Source: an uncultured Alphaproteobacteria bacterium | Lineage (GTDB): Bacteria; Pseudomonadota; Alphaproteobacteria; RF32; CAG-239 | Direction of reading: 5' to 3' | NCBI GenBank assembly: GCA_944390355.1 | Contig: CALXPT010000002.1 | Span: forward strand, 124,001-188,000 | Length of the DNA stretch: 64,000 bases | Part shown: positions 34,562 through 43,236 of the stretch, one piece after another | How positions within the stretch are numbered: the first letter of the stretch is position 1 | Layout: each line of letters begins with the position of its first letter | Translations under genes and position numbers: made by a program | The notes under the pieces: model-generated | The model's input: the letters and a program-made list of their open reading frames with translations, nothing else | Database searches by the model: none | What the model was told of the DNA's origin: nothing

Positions 34562-37017
34562 AGATTAGAGAAAGAAATTTTCTCAGCCGAAACACCCTCA
34601 ACCGAAACAGTTGAATCAAAATTATCATTTTGAGAGGAAATATGAATTTCTTTGAGTTTGGAATTAAAGCTAATCCCGTTGGACTTATCCCCGACAATAT
34701 GAGCCTTGACGACCAAATCAGGATTTTGAATATCAATGTAGGAAGCCACAACCGGATTAATGGTTAAATTAACTTCGTTTCCGTTGATAAGGCCGAGATT
34801 CTTGAGCTTATCTTCACTAATGTTAACCGTTCCGTAAAAATTAGGCCGTTCCCGCCCAAGGATATCGAACAAATCAAAATCTTTTTTAGGGTTGGGAATA
34901 GACAAGACATTAGAAATGAGGTCGCGTTCTTGCTCTTTTTTAAGCGTATCGCTCCAAAAAGCATCCGGAATATTGTTTTTTTCGATAAAGGCTTTAAATT
35001 CCGCAATGCCTTTTTCTTTAAGAATGTTCAATGCGTTGGCGACACGGGCATTAAACCCATCGGCAACAAAATCTTTCAATTCGTAATTGCTTATATAAGA
35101 AGAATCTAATATATGAAAATCTTTGTCGCTGTCAACACTTGAAATAATCTCAGGATTTTTAAGAATAAATTTTTTAATATCGTCCGTTGATAAAGAAGTA
35201 ACATTTTCATAAATCGTAAAGGAGCGTCCGCCGTTTTTGGGCGTAATCACCCGCGGCTCGGCCAAGAAATTGTTGGAGCCGGAAACTGCGGAAGAATTAG
35301 AAATCTCATAAGAGTCTCGGTTAAAAATGTTTTGTCTGTCGATATTAAGTTTTTCAATATGACCGGCGATGAGGCATTGACGCAATTTGTCATAATCAAA
35401 CTCAAGCATATCGGTAGAAAAACGTACGCCGAGCCTGTGTCTCAAATCACGAATAAGCTCTTTAGTTTCAAAAAAGCGTTTTTTGTTAACGTTGTATTTA
35501 TAAAAGATTTTATTCGTTTCATCTTCAAGCTTTTTCCTTTGCACACCGTCGCGTTTGAGTTTTTTCAAAGCTTTGTCTGCAGCAAGAAAAGCTTTGAGTC
35601 CGTCAAACAGGTCGGAAGAATCATCCAGCCCATGCCCCTGACGGAAGTTTTGTCGCAAATTTCCCTGTTCGGCGATTGCAACCATAACAAGAGCTTGAGG
35701 CAGACAATATTCTCTGCTTTGGGCGTATTTGAGAGTAACGGCATTTTCCACGGTAACCGGCAAGTCGTTGGCAAACTTTCCGAGCTTGGTGAGGTGACCG
35801 TCTTCATCAATGAGTTTAAGCCTTTTAAGTTTTGCTTTGGCGGCCAATAATTGTCCATGGTCGATATATGCATCAAAATTCAAGTCCTCGGCTTTCAAAT
35901 CAAAGCTAGCACAGTCCATAATCAAAGAAGAAAGCGGCAAACGAGAAATTTCCGGTGTGGTTTCTTTCGCGCGGTTTTTCCATCTAGTGTAAGACGCTAA
36001 AACAAAGATACCGTCAGTAAAGCGGCAGACACGTCCTTTTTGCTGTTGCAAACGCCATTGCGGTAGGTCTTGCTCTTTAAGAGCGATAGCCCCGCTTGAG
36101 GTAACAAAAAGGTCTTTTCCTTTTCCGGAAGTAATACCTGCATCCAACCAAGGAATATTCATACCGCTTTCAATAACATTTGTACCGATAATAATTTTTC
36201 TAAAACCGTTCTTGGGTGATTTAAGAGCTTTGTCGCGTTCTTTTTTATCCATTTCACCATAGATGGAAGCCACCTCAACGTCTTTAATGTCTTTTTCTAA
36301 CAAGAGTGTTTCAATTTTATCTTTGGTTTCTTCAATGTTTGCGACACCGGATTCAAAAATGGCAATACCTTTGCGCTTTTTGTTCATGAGCAAATCGATA
36401 GAGTGTTCGGCAGCATCTTTGCTGTTGTCTTCAATGATTTCACAGTCATAAGTTCTGCCTTGTGCTTCAAAGGTATTGGGATTAAAGTCTCGCCAATATT
36501 CTTTTTGCTTTTCAAGGTTGATAGTAGCACTCATTTCAATAAGACGCAAAGCATCACCTTGCTTTTTACGATAGTGGAGCAGGGCTTTGGCAATGGACAT
36601 ATCCATAGAAGCCTCATGAACTTCATCGAGCACAATATTTTTTTCATAAAAAATCATACCGGAGCTGATGGCATAACCATAAGTGGCAAAAATAATTTTA
36701 GAATTTTTGCTAAACAGAGGCTCATCGCCGCCTTGAGTACCCACTGCATAACCCACCTCTTCGCCAAGGGTTCCGCCGGAGAGTTCGGAAACGGTTTCTG
36801 CGGCGTTAATCGCTAAAAATTTTCTTGGAACGAGCACAACAACACGCTCGTTGTCAGGAATTTTATCAGCAAGTTTGGCAGGGATTGTTAAAGTCTTACC
36901 GCTACCGGTAGGAGAAGAAATGATGGTAACATTATTATCAACCGAATCCATCACCGCATCGGAAATCTCATTAACCGGCAAATCCTTAAGTTTATCATTA
37001 TATAGCGCTTCAAACAT
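34543..37017 (-). CDS. DEAH-box (HrpA/HrpB-like) helicase
   Basis: The ATG at 37017 follows GGGAG by eight bases; an earlier in-frame TTG lies upstream of that site. The 824-aa protein has Walker A SSPTGSGKT (about residue 35), DEVH (motif II), SAT (motif III), GTNVIESGMNIPWLDAGI (motifs IV/V) and QQQKGRVCR in place of the usual Q-x2-GR-x-GR motif VI. A helical HA2-like region follows (about 330-480), then a long C-terminal part with no family I recognise. HrpA/B enzymes are RNA helicases linked to ribosome and mRNA work. The unusual motif VI and C-terminus set it apart. A long structured leader lies just upstream. Confidence 0.85.
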   Translation of the reverse strand: MFEALYNDKLKDLPVNEISDAVMDSVDNNVTIISSPTGSGKTLTIPAKLADKIPDNERVVVLVPRKFLAINAAETVSELSGGTLGEEVGYAVGTQGGDEPLFSKNSKIIFATYGYAISSGMIFYEKNIVLDEVHEASMDMSIAKALLHYRKKQGDALRLIEMSATINLEKQKEYWRDFNPNTFEAQGRTYDCEIIEDNSKDAAEHSIDLLMNKKRKGIAIFESGVANIEETKDKIETLLLEKDIKDVEVASIYGEMDKKERDKALKSPKNGFRKIIIGTNVIESGMNIPWLDAGITSGKGKDLFVTSSGAIALKEQDLPQWRLQQQKGRVCRFTDGIFVLASYTRWKNRAKETTPEISRLPLSSLIMDCASFDLKAEDLNFDAYIDHGQLLAAKAKLKRLKLIDEDGHLTKLGKFANDLPVTVENAVTLKYAQSREYCLPQALVMVAIAEQGNLRQNFRQGHGLDDSSDLFDGLKAFLAADKALKKLKRDGVQRKKLEDETNKIFYKYNVNKKRFFETKELIRDLRHRLGVRFSTDMLEFDYDKLRQCLIAGHIEKLNIDRQNIFNRDSYEISNSSAVSGSNNFLAEPRVITPKNGGRSFTIYENVTSLSTDDIKKFILKNPEIISSVDSDKDFHILDSSYISNYELKDFVADGFNARVANALNILKEKGIAEFKAFIEKNNIPDAFWSDTLKKEQERDLISNVLSIPNPKKDFDLFDILGRERPNFYGTVNISEDKLKNLGLINGNEVNLTINPVVASYIDIQNPDLVVKAHIVGDKSNGISFNSKLKEIHISSQNDNFDSTVSVEGVSAEKISFSNLKRASF

Positions 37018-37077
37018 GTAACAATCTCCCAAAACAACATAGCTATAAATATATCACAAAAGAGGTCTTAAATAAAC

Positions 37078-37102
37078 AAAAAAACCACCCTAAAAAGGTG
37101 GT
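37078..37102 (-). terminator. Terminator of the candidate structured RNA
   Basis: ACCACC and GGTGGT with a 7-base loop, followed on the minus strand by seven T. It lies 60 bases upstream of the helicase start, so it could also act as an attenuator. Confidence 0.8.
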
Positions 37103-37370
37103 CGGGAAGTTCGTAAATCATATTGAGTCAGATGATTCCGCAAATTTTTAAAACAAATGTCCCCAATTGCCAGACATTGTCTCTGTACATATATCTGCAG
37201 CTCCCCGACCATGGACATGTCACACGATCAAGGGGAATATAATACCGCCGAAAGGAATTTCATCCCCAAAGCGATTTTATCGGTGTTATATTCCATCCAC
37301 CGGACTCAATATGAAGGACTTACGACAGTCCCATACCTTTTCAGGTATGACCACGAAAAACCGTGATACA
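37078..37370 (-). ncRNA. Candidate structured RNA (about 290 nt)
   Basis: The 480-base gap between the helicase and ppiD has no credible gene. On the minus strand it has a promoter (37377-37405) and a terminator (37078-37102). Between them, 37118-37129 and 37303-37314 are a perfect 12-bp inverted pair, extended by 37111-37115/37321-37325 and 37104-37107/37329-37332. An inner helix pairs 37234-37247 with 37281-37294 (14 bp, one G-U). Near the 5' end are hairpins CATACCT..AGGTATG and CACG..CGTG. It has no tRNA-like T-loop and no RNase P, SRP or tmRNA signature that I can see. It may be an independent ncRNA or a regulatory leader of the helicase. Confidence 0.75.
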
Positions 37371-37376
37371 AGGATA

Positions 37377-37405
37377 ATAATAGCATAGGATTAAAATAAA
37401 GTAAA
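37377..37405 (-). promoter_or_regulatory. Promoter of the candidate structured RNA
   Basis: Minus strand: TTTACT, 17 bases, TATTAT. Predicted transcription start near 37370. Confidence 0.65.
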
Positions 37406-37440
37406 GATGTTTTTATACAAAAAAATATAAAAATAGCCAC

Positions 37441-37476
37441 AAAAAAATCCGTTTTCGAAAAAGAGAAAACGGATTT
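37441..37476 (-). terminator. Terminator of ppiD
   Basis: AAATCCGTTTTC and GAAAACGGATTT, followed on the minus strand by seven T. It separates ppiD from the RNA promoter. Confidence 0.85.
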
Positions 37477-37496
37477 AGCAGATAAAACGAAAGCAA

Positions 37497-39359
37497 TTAG
37501 TCAGCCAAGCCCAATAATTTGTACTTGACGCGAACATCATAATTTTCGGCAAAACCGTCAATCAATGTGTCCGAAACCTCCGTCACAAGCTCACGACGAA
37601 CCTGATTTCGGATATCCGCTTTTTCCTGATCGGTCAGCTTCTTTTTATAGTCCACCATCTCGGAGGTTACGGCAATAATTTTGCTGCCGTTAATTTCAAT
37701 AAGTTTCGGAACATTAAGCCCTTCTTGGAAAAGCGCAACGATTTGAGAAGAGGGCAGCATTTCAAAACTTTCGGACTTTTTAATAGGCTTAGACTTATAA
37801 AGTTTCAAGCCCAAACGACCGGCCACGTCTTGAATATTTTCACCGTTGTCTAACTCATTCATGACATCATTAGTGAGTTCCAAGGCCATGGCATCACGTT
37901 CATTAGCAGTCCATAGTTCAATAATTTTAGACTTAACGTCGTTTAACGGCAAGAGATGAGAGTCATAAATTTTGTTAACTTTAACCAATGCATAACCGGT
38001 GTCAGTCTCAATAATTTGTGAGATTTCTCCGACATTATAAGAAAAAGCGGCATCAACAATATCGGAAGACAAAGTTTTGTTATTGGCATAGTGCCCGTCT
38101 TCGGTTAAACCGGAAATATTGAAAATACTGAGATTTAATTCTTTGGCAAGATTTTCAAAAGTGGCACCGGCACCGATTTTATCTTCGATTTGGTTAGAAA
38201 ATTCATAAGAAATATCATAAGCTTTTTCTTTTTTAATAGAATCAGCAGCTTTCTGGCGAGCTTTTCCGGCCTCCATTTTAGTAGCTTTGGTTTCGGAAAT
38301 AACTTTGGCGATATGCCATCCGAATTCGGAATGAATAGGTCCGACAATAGTATTTAACGGAGCGGAGAACACCTCATCGGCAATTTCTTCAAGCAGCATA
38401 TCTTTGGAAACGGAACCAAGATTGGTATCTTGTTCAGATTGCTGGGCCAAAGACTTAGCAACCTGATAAAAATCCGCCCCGTTTTTGAGTTCATTGAGAG
38501 CTTTTTGAGCCGTATCTTCATCATTAAAGGCCATTTGCAAGACCTTACGTTTGGCAGGAGTTTCGAACAAATCGGCATGCTGCTTGTAATAGGCCTCGAT
38601 TTCGGCATCGCTGGGCTGATATTGATGAGCGATTTCATCGGTAGAAATTTCGATATAAGAGATGTCTCTTTTTTCGGGAGCCATAAAACGATCGGAAAAA
38701 TCTTGATAATATTGTTCTAATTCATCATTAGAAATTTGCCGAGTTGTTTTCATCTGGGAAGGAACAATTTTAACATAAGAGAAAATTCTTTCTTGGTTTT
38801 CGATTTTTCCGAGCAAATCGGTCAGGAAAGCCGGCACATTGATGCGTCGGGCAGGATTTTGCACCAACATCTGACGTTCGATATCCAAACGCAAGGCTTT
38901 AACATAATCTTGTTCGCTCCAACCGGTAGCATTAAGCATCATGTTAAAACGGTTTCTGTCAAAGCGGCCGTTAGCATCCATAAATTCGCTCTGGGAATAA
39001 ATAATTTTGCGGATTAAATCATCACCGATGACAATATCATTTTGCTGTGCGGTAACTTGAATAATGGCATTAGCGACTTCGCGTTGAACAATGCTCAAAA
39101 GCAGAGTGTTTCGCACTTCATCGTTAATATCCAAATTATCACCGAACATTTTTCTGGCACTGTTAAGCTCTTTGTCGAAGAGATAAGAGATTTCTCCTTG
39201 AGAGAGTTCAATATTGTCAACCTTAATAACATTGCGATTCTCACCGGCGCTGTTAATATAGCCGGAAATACCGAACAACGACATGAAACTCAGAGCCGTT
39301 AAGATAAAAATAGACTTAGCCACCCAAGAATCCTGCATTTTTCTGATTTTACTCATCAT
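37497..39359 (-). CDS. ppiD: PpiD/SurA-type periplasmic peptidyl-prolyl isomerase
   Basis: The ATG at 39359 has AAGGA 11 bases upstream; longer forms add a second hydrophobic stretch without homology. The 620-aa protein has one membrane helix (about 14-34), SurA-like helical regions and a parvulin-type domain (about 240-350: KVLQMAFNDEDTAQKALNEL, FGWHIAKV). PpiD is anchored in the inner membrane and helps fold exported and outer membrane proteins near the Sec translocon. It faces tpiA-secG, a typical alphaproteobacterial arrangement that places it next to a Sec component. Confidence 0.9.
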   Translation of the reverse strand: MMSKIRKMQDSWVAKSIFILTALSFMSLFGISGYINSAGENRNVIKVDNIELSQGEISYLFDKELNSARKMFGDNLDINDEVRNTLLLSIVQREVANAIIQVTAQQNDIVIGDDLIRKIIYSQSEFMDANGRFDRNRFNMMLNATGWSEQDYVKALRLDIERQMLVQNPARRINVPAFLTDLLGKIENQERIFSYVKIVPSQMKTTRQISNDELEQYYQDFSDRFMAPEKRDISYIEISTDEIAHQYQPSDAEIEAYYKQHADLFETPAKRKVLQMAFNDEDTAQKALNELKNGADFYQVAKSLAQQSEQDTNLGSVSKDMLLEEIADEVFSAPLNTIVGPIHSEFGWHIAKVISETKATKMEAGKARQKAADSIKKEKAYDISYEFSNQIEDKIGAGATFENLAKELNLSIFNISGLTEDGHYANNKTLSSDIVDAAFSYNVGEISQIIETDTGYALVKVNKIYDSHLLPLNDVKSKIIELWTANERDAMALELTNDVMNELDNGENIQDVAGRLGLKLYKSKPIKKSESFEMLPSSQIVALFQEGLNVPKLIEINGSKIIAVTSEMVDYKKKLTDQEKADIRNQVRRELVTEVSDTLIDGFAENYDVRVKYKLLGLAD

Positions 39360-39548
39360 GGCGAGATATATCCTTAAAATTAATAAAACGAATAAAAAAA
39401 ACTGACAGGAGAATAATATAAAAAGCAAAGTTCTTCAAGATAAATAAACAAAGCGTTAACAAAAATATTGCAAAAATAATTTTTTTAGTGGAAATAAAAA
39501 AAATCTTATGCTACAACACAAGCATTATAACAACAAAAAGAGGGAAAA

Positions 39549-40313
39549 ATGGCTAGAAAGAAACTGATTGCCGGCAACTGGAAGATGAACGGCTTGTTGG
39601 CGGATGGAACAACTTTGGCAAAAGGCATAGCGGAAGAAGTAAAAAAAATAGGCAAACCGCAATGTGAATTTTTGGTATGCCCGCCGTTTACGTTGTTAAG
39701 CGCGGTCAAAAAAGCTCTGCGCGGAGCAAAGGTTGCGCTAGGTGCACAGGATTGCTCGAGTGAGGATAAGGGAGCCCATACCGGAGATGTCAGCCCCGTG
39801 ATGTTGAAAGATTGCGGTTGCCAATATGTCATATTGGGACATTCGGAAAGAAGAGCCGATCATAAAGAGAGCTCGGAATTAGTAAACAAAAAAGCCCAAG
39901 CCGCCCATAAACATGACCTAAAAACAATAATTTGTGTCGGCGAGACCTTAGAGGAAAGAGAGGCCGGAAAAGCCCTTGAGATATGCACGACACAGGTTAT
40001 CGATTCTGTGCCGGATACCTCGACATGGCAAAACACGGTTATAGCTTATGAGCCTGTATGGGCAATCGGCACCGGAAAGATTCCGACGACCAAAGATGTT
40101 GAAGAAATTCATGCCGCAATCCGTAAAACGTTATCCAAAAAATTGGGCAAAGGCAACGCTAACAAAATGAGAATTTTGTACGGCGGATCGGTAAAACCCA
40201 ATAATGCCAAAGAACTTTTGTCGTTGGAAGATGTTGATGGTGCATTAATCGGGGGAGCCAGCTTAAAAGTAGAAGATTTCTTAGGCATAGCTAAGAACGC
40301 CGGCGTCTGCTAG
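39549..40313 (+). CDS. tpiA: Triosephosphate isomerase
   Basis: This glycolytic enzyme interconverts dihydroxyacetone phosphate and glyceraldehyde-3-phosphate. The 254-aa protein has the catalytic Lys in GNWKMNG, His in LGHSERR, Glu in AYEPVWAIGTG and the phosphate-binding YGGSVKPNNA and IGGASL. AGAGGGA precedes the ATG. secG follows after 19 bases. Confidence 0.98.
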   Translation: MARKKLIAGNWKMNGLLADGTTLAKGIAEEVKKIGKPQCEFLVCPPFTLLSAVKKALRGAKVALGAQDCSSEDKGAHTGDVSPVMLKDCGCQYVILGHSERRADHKESSELVNKKAQAAHKHDLKTIICVGETLEEREAGKALEICTTQVIDSVPDTSTWQNTVIAYEPVWAIGTGKIPTTKDVEEIHAAIRKTLSKKLGKGNANKMRILYGGSVKPNNAKELLSLEDVDGALIGGASLKVEDFLGIAKNAGVC

Positions 40314-40332
40314 TCAAAAAAAGGAAAAGGAT

Positions 40333-40671
40333 ATGGAAACAGTATTACTCGTAATTCATTTATTAGTAGCAATCTTTTTGGTTTGCTTTATCTTAATGCA
40401 ACGCTCGGGCGGCGGTGCTCTGGATGGTTTGGGCGGTGGCAACGGCGCATCAAACTTTTTGAACGCTCGCGGCACGGGAAATTTTTTAACCCGCACAACG
40501 GCAATTTTGGCGACAATATTTTTCATCACCAGTATTTCGTTGTCGCTTTATTACAAGAACATAGAGCGTCAGTCAAATTCACTTTTGGATAAAGCCGCCG
40601 TAGCCGAAACGCAAGAACCGGCGTCTCCGGCCAACCCCGAAGTTCCGAGCGTACCGGAAGCGGAAAAATAA
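40333..40671 (+). CDS. secG: Protein translocase subunit SecG
   Basis: SecG is the small accessory subunit of the SecYEG channel. The 112-aa protein has two membrane segments (about 3-22 and 53-73) with the conserved loop LMQRSGGGALDGLGGGNGASNFL. The C-terminal 30 residues are Pro/Glu-rich and extend beyond the E. coli length. AAAAGGA precedes the start. The spacing after tpiA suggests a shared transcript. Confidence 0.96.
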   Translation: METVLLVIHLLVAIFLVCFILMQRSGGGALDGLGGGNGASNFLNARGTGNFLTRTTAILATIFFITSISLSLYYKNIERQSNSLLDKAAVAETQEPASPANPEVPSVPEAEK

Positions 40672-40695
40672 ATGAGAAATTTCATTCAACATAAT

Positions 40696-40722
40696 AAAGG
40701 CACCTTAGCTTAGGTGCCTTTA
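40696..40722 (+). terminator. Terminator after secG
   Basis: AAAGGCACCT and AGGTGCCTTT with a 6-base loop; the T-run is short, so it could be leaky into pyrG, whose start is about 25 bases away. Confidence 0.6.
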
Positions 40723-40747
40723 TCACTTTAAAAACAGGAAAAAATGT

Positions 40748-42415
40748 ATGACAATGACTAACAAAATAGATGAAATCCTAAATAAAAAGACCAAGTTTAT
40801 TTTTATCACCGGAGGCGTAGTATCTTCACTGGGAAAAGGACTGGCTTCGGCATCATTAGCCTCAGTATTGCAATCAAGAGGTTTTAAGGTACGCCTGCGC
40901 AAACTGGACCCCTATTTAAATGTAGACCCCGGAACAATGAGCCCGTATCAACATGGCGAAGTTTTTGTAACCGATGACGGCACGGAAGCAGACCTTGACC
41001 TTGGGCACTATGAGCGTTTTTCAGGAGTTCCGGCCAAAAGAACCGATAGTGTAACCACCGGTATAATTTATCAAAGAGTGATAGATAAAGAACGTCATGG
41101 CGATTATTTAGGAGCTACCATTCAGGTTGTTCCGCATGTAACCAATGAAATAAAGGACTTTATAGTATCCGACATCACGGACGAAGATTTTGTCTTATGC
41201 GAAATAGGAGGGACGGTCGGCGATATTGAAGGCCAGCCATATCTTGAGGCTATCCGCCAATTAGCTTACGAAATGGGACGGAGCCGCATGATGTTTATTC
41301 ATGTAACATTGTTGCCGTATATACCGGCCGCCGGAGAATTGAAAACCAAACCGACGCAGCATTCTGTCAAAAAACTGCAGGAATATGGTATTCAACCGGA
41401 TATGTTGCTGTGCCGTACTCAAATTGAAATGCCGGCGAATGAAAAAAGGAAATTGGCTCTGTTTTGTAACGTCAGAGAAGAAAACGTCATTCAGGCACTT
41501 GATGCGCAAAGTATATATCAAGTACCGATAAACTATTCGCGCGAAGGAATGGATGAGGCAGTGTGCCGTTATTTTGGTATCACGGATGCCAAACCGGCCG
41601 ATTTAAGCAAATGGGAACATATCGTGAATGTCTTAAAAAATCCGGAAGGTACGGTAACCATAGGCGTAGTTGGCAAATATACGCAGTTACTGGAAGCATA
41701 TAAGTCTTTGAATGAGGCTTTGGTACACGGGGGTATAGCCAATAACTATAAAGTCAAAATCAAATGGATAGATTCCGAAAAGCTTGAGAGCGAGGACGCG
41801 GAAGAAGAGTTATCGGATGTCAGCGGAATTTTAGTCCCCGGAGGATTCGGGCAACGCGGAACGGAAGGCAAAATCAAAGCAATTAAATACGCCCGAGAAC
41901 ATAAAGTTCCGTTTTTAGGAATTTGTTTTGGAATGCAAATGGCGGTTATAGAAACCATGAGAAATGTAGCAGGTATCAAAAATGCCGGAACAACGGAATT
42001 TTCGCAAAATTGCGAACCTGTGGTTGGTTTGATGACCGAATGGGACAAAGACGGAGCCAAGCAAATCCGCCATAAAGACGGAGATTTAGGCGGAACAATG
42101 CGCTTAGGAGCATATGAGTGCGTTTTGGCAAAAGATTCAAAAGTTGCACAAATTTATGGTAAGGAGCATATTTCCGAAAGACATCGCCATCGTTATGAAG
42201 TTAATATCAAATACGAACCGATATTAAACAAGAGTTCGATGAGTATTGTGGGGCGTTCACCGGACGGAAAGCTGCCTGAGATTGTAGAAATCAAAGAACA
42301 TCCGTGGTTTATAGGGGTGCAATTTCATCCGGAGTTAAAATCCAAACCCTTTGCGCCGCACCCGTTGTTTGTGTCTTTTGTAAAAGCCTCAATAGATAAC
42401 AGCCGCTTGCTGTAA
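40748..42415 (+). CDS. pyrG: CTP synthase
   Basis: CTP synthase makes CTP from UTP, ATP and glutamine. The 555-aa protein has the synthase domain with [10 protein letters not shown] (P-loop, about residues 22-31) and [11 protein letters not shown]. The glutaminase domain has the nucleophile in FLGICFGMQ and the His-Glu pair in QFHPELK. AGGAAAAA precedes the start region; ATG 40748 and the ATG two codons later are both possible, the former chosen. A leaky terminator lies between secG and pyrG. Confidence 0.98.
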   Translation: MTMTNKIDEILNKKTKFIFITGGVVSSLGKGLASASLASVLQSRGFKVRLRKLDPYLNVDPGTMSPYQHGEVFVTDDGTEADLDLGHYERFSGVPAKRTDSVTTGIIYQRVIDKERHGDYLGATIQVVPHVTNEIKDFIVSDITDEDFVLCEIGGTVGDIEGQPYLEAIRQLAYEMGRSRMMFIHVTLLPYIPAAGELKTKPTQHSVKKLQEYGIQPDMLLCRTQIEMPANEKRKLALFCNVREENVIQALDAQSIYQVPINYSREGMDEAVCRYFGITDAKPADLSKWEHIVNVLKNPEGTVTIGVVGKYTQLLEAYKSLNEALVHGGIANNYKVKIKWIDSEKLESEDAEEELSDVSGILVPGGFGQRGTEGKIKAIKYAREHKVPFLGICFGMQMAVIETMRNVAGIKNAGTTEFSQNCEPVVGLMTEWDKDGAKQIRHKDGDLGGTMRLGAYECVLAKDSKVAQIYGKEHISERHRHRYEVNIKYEPILNKSSMSIVGRSPDGKLPEIVEIKEHPWFIGVQFHPELKSKPFAPHPLFVSFVKASIDNSRLL

Positions 42416-42431
42416 ATAAAAAACGAGAAGC

Positions 42432-42471
42432 AAATGCTTATGAGTTAAAGATGATTCATAAGCATTTTTTT
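42432..42471 (+). terminator. Terminator of pyrG
   Basis: AAATGCTTATGA and TCATAAGCATTT with a 12-base loop, then a T-run. Confidence 0.8.
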
Positions 42472-42491
42472 GTATATTAAATATAAAGGTA

Positions 42492-42520
42492 TTTGCAAAT
42501 CATATTTTTATTTGTTATAA
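42492..42520 (+). promoter_or_regulatory. Candidate promoter of pagP
   Basis: TTTGCA, 17 bases, TTATAA, about 36 bases before the start codon. Confidence 0.45.
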
Positions 42521-42556
42521 AAACGGAGAACAGAAGAACGTTGAAAGTAAAAATAA

Positions 42557-43159
42557 ATGAAAAAACTTTGCACAATATTGGCGATTATAATTATGGGAAC
42601 AACCACTAAGGTTCAAGCCGCCGAAAATAATGAGCAAATCCCGACCAAAAGTTGGAATATATTTAGTGAAGAAGGGAGAAATTATATTTTATCCCGTGCA
42701 AAGTATAACTTTTCAGAGACATGGAAATCAGATAGCTATGACGCATATATACCGCTGTACGCATGGCATAACCGCTTAACCTACGACCAAGAACATATAG
42801 ATAAATACAACGAAAATCCATGGGGCTTTGGTATTGGCAAATATCGCTATGATGAAGACGGCGATTGGCATGGGCTTTATGCCATGGCTTTTAAGGATTC
42901 AAATGACTATCTTGAAACAATGTTTGGCTATGCTTATCAAAAGAACTGGTTTGTGAATTGCAATCGCGATTTGAGAGTAGGCTTGGGTTTTACGGTTGGT
43001 TTAACCCAACGGCATGAATATAAATACATTCCGGTACCATTGCCACTGCCTTTGGCCGGACTTGAATACGGACGCTTTGCATTGCAGGCTGCTTATGTCC
43101 CTGGGCTAAAAAATGATGGCAATGTCTTGTTTACATGGATGAGATTTCGAATAAATTAG
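42557..43159 (+). CDS. pagP: Lipid A palmitoyltransferase PagP
   Basis: PagP is an outer membrane beta-barrel enzyme that moves palmitate from phospholipids to lipid A. The 200-aa protein has a signal peptide ending in VQA. The amphipathic helix region is followed by the catalytic His in YIPLYAWH (about residue 71). NPWGFG, then WHGLYAMAFKDS contains the Asp and Ser of the active site, as in enterobacterial PagP. GLGFTVGLTQR and the C-terminal TWMRFRIN strand match too. PagP is familiar in enterics, Bordetella and Legionella, and unexpected in an alphaproteobacterium, so transfer is likely. It is a single gene with its own promoter. Confidence 0.95.
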   Translation: MKKLCTILAIIIMGTTTKVQAAENNEQIPTKSWNIFSEEGRNYILSRAKYNFSETWKSDSYDAYIPLYAWHNRLTYDQEHIDKYNENPWGFGIGKYRYDEDGDWHGLYAMAFKDSNDYLETMFGYAYQKNWFVNCNRDLRVGLGFTVGLTQRHEYKYIPVPLPLPLAGLEYGRFALQAAYVPGLKNDGNVLFTWMRFRIN

Positions 43160-43160
43160 C

Positions 43161-43189
43161 TTGATTTTTTACAAAAATTGCGATATAGA
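43161..43189 (+). promoter_or_regulatory. Candidate promoter of the 333-aa gene
   Basis: TTGATT, 17 bases, TATAGA, about 48 bases before the start codon. Confidence 0.55.
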
Positions 43190-43215
43190 CATAATGCGAT
43201 TATAAACATTATGTC
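43188..43215 (+). promoter_or_regulatory. Inverted repeat in the leader of the 333-aa gene
   Basis: GACATAATG (43188-43196) and CATTATGTC (43207-43215) are a perfect 9-bp inverted pair starting at the -10 box. This could be an operator covering the transcription start, or a hairpin at the very 5' end of the mRNA. Confidence 0.45.
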
Positions 43216-43236
43216 TTACTTAATTATTATTAAATT

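Noticed and set aside
37078-37370. tmRNA (permuted, alphaproteobacterial type)
   Set aside because: No T-loop (TTCGA) with an acceptor stem and no tag reading frame ending in Ala-Ala-stop could be found on either strand.
37157-37388. Two overlapping plus-strand frames of about 70 aa in the helicase-ppiD gap
   Set aside because: Low-complexity translation, no ribosome binding site, and they lie across the paired arms of the structured RNA on the other strand.
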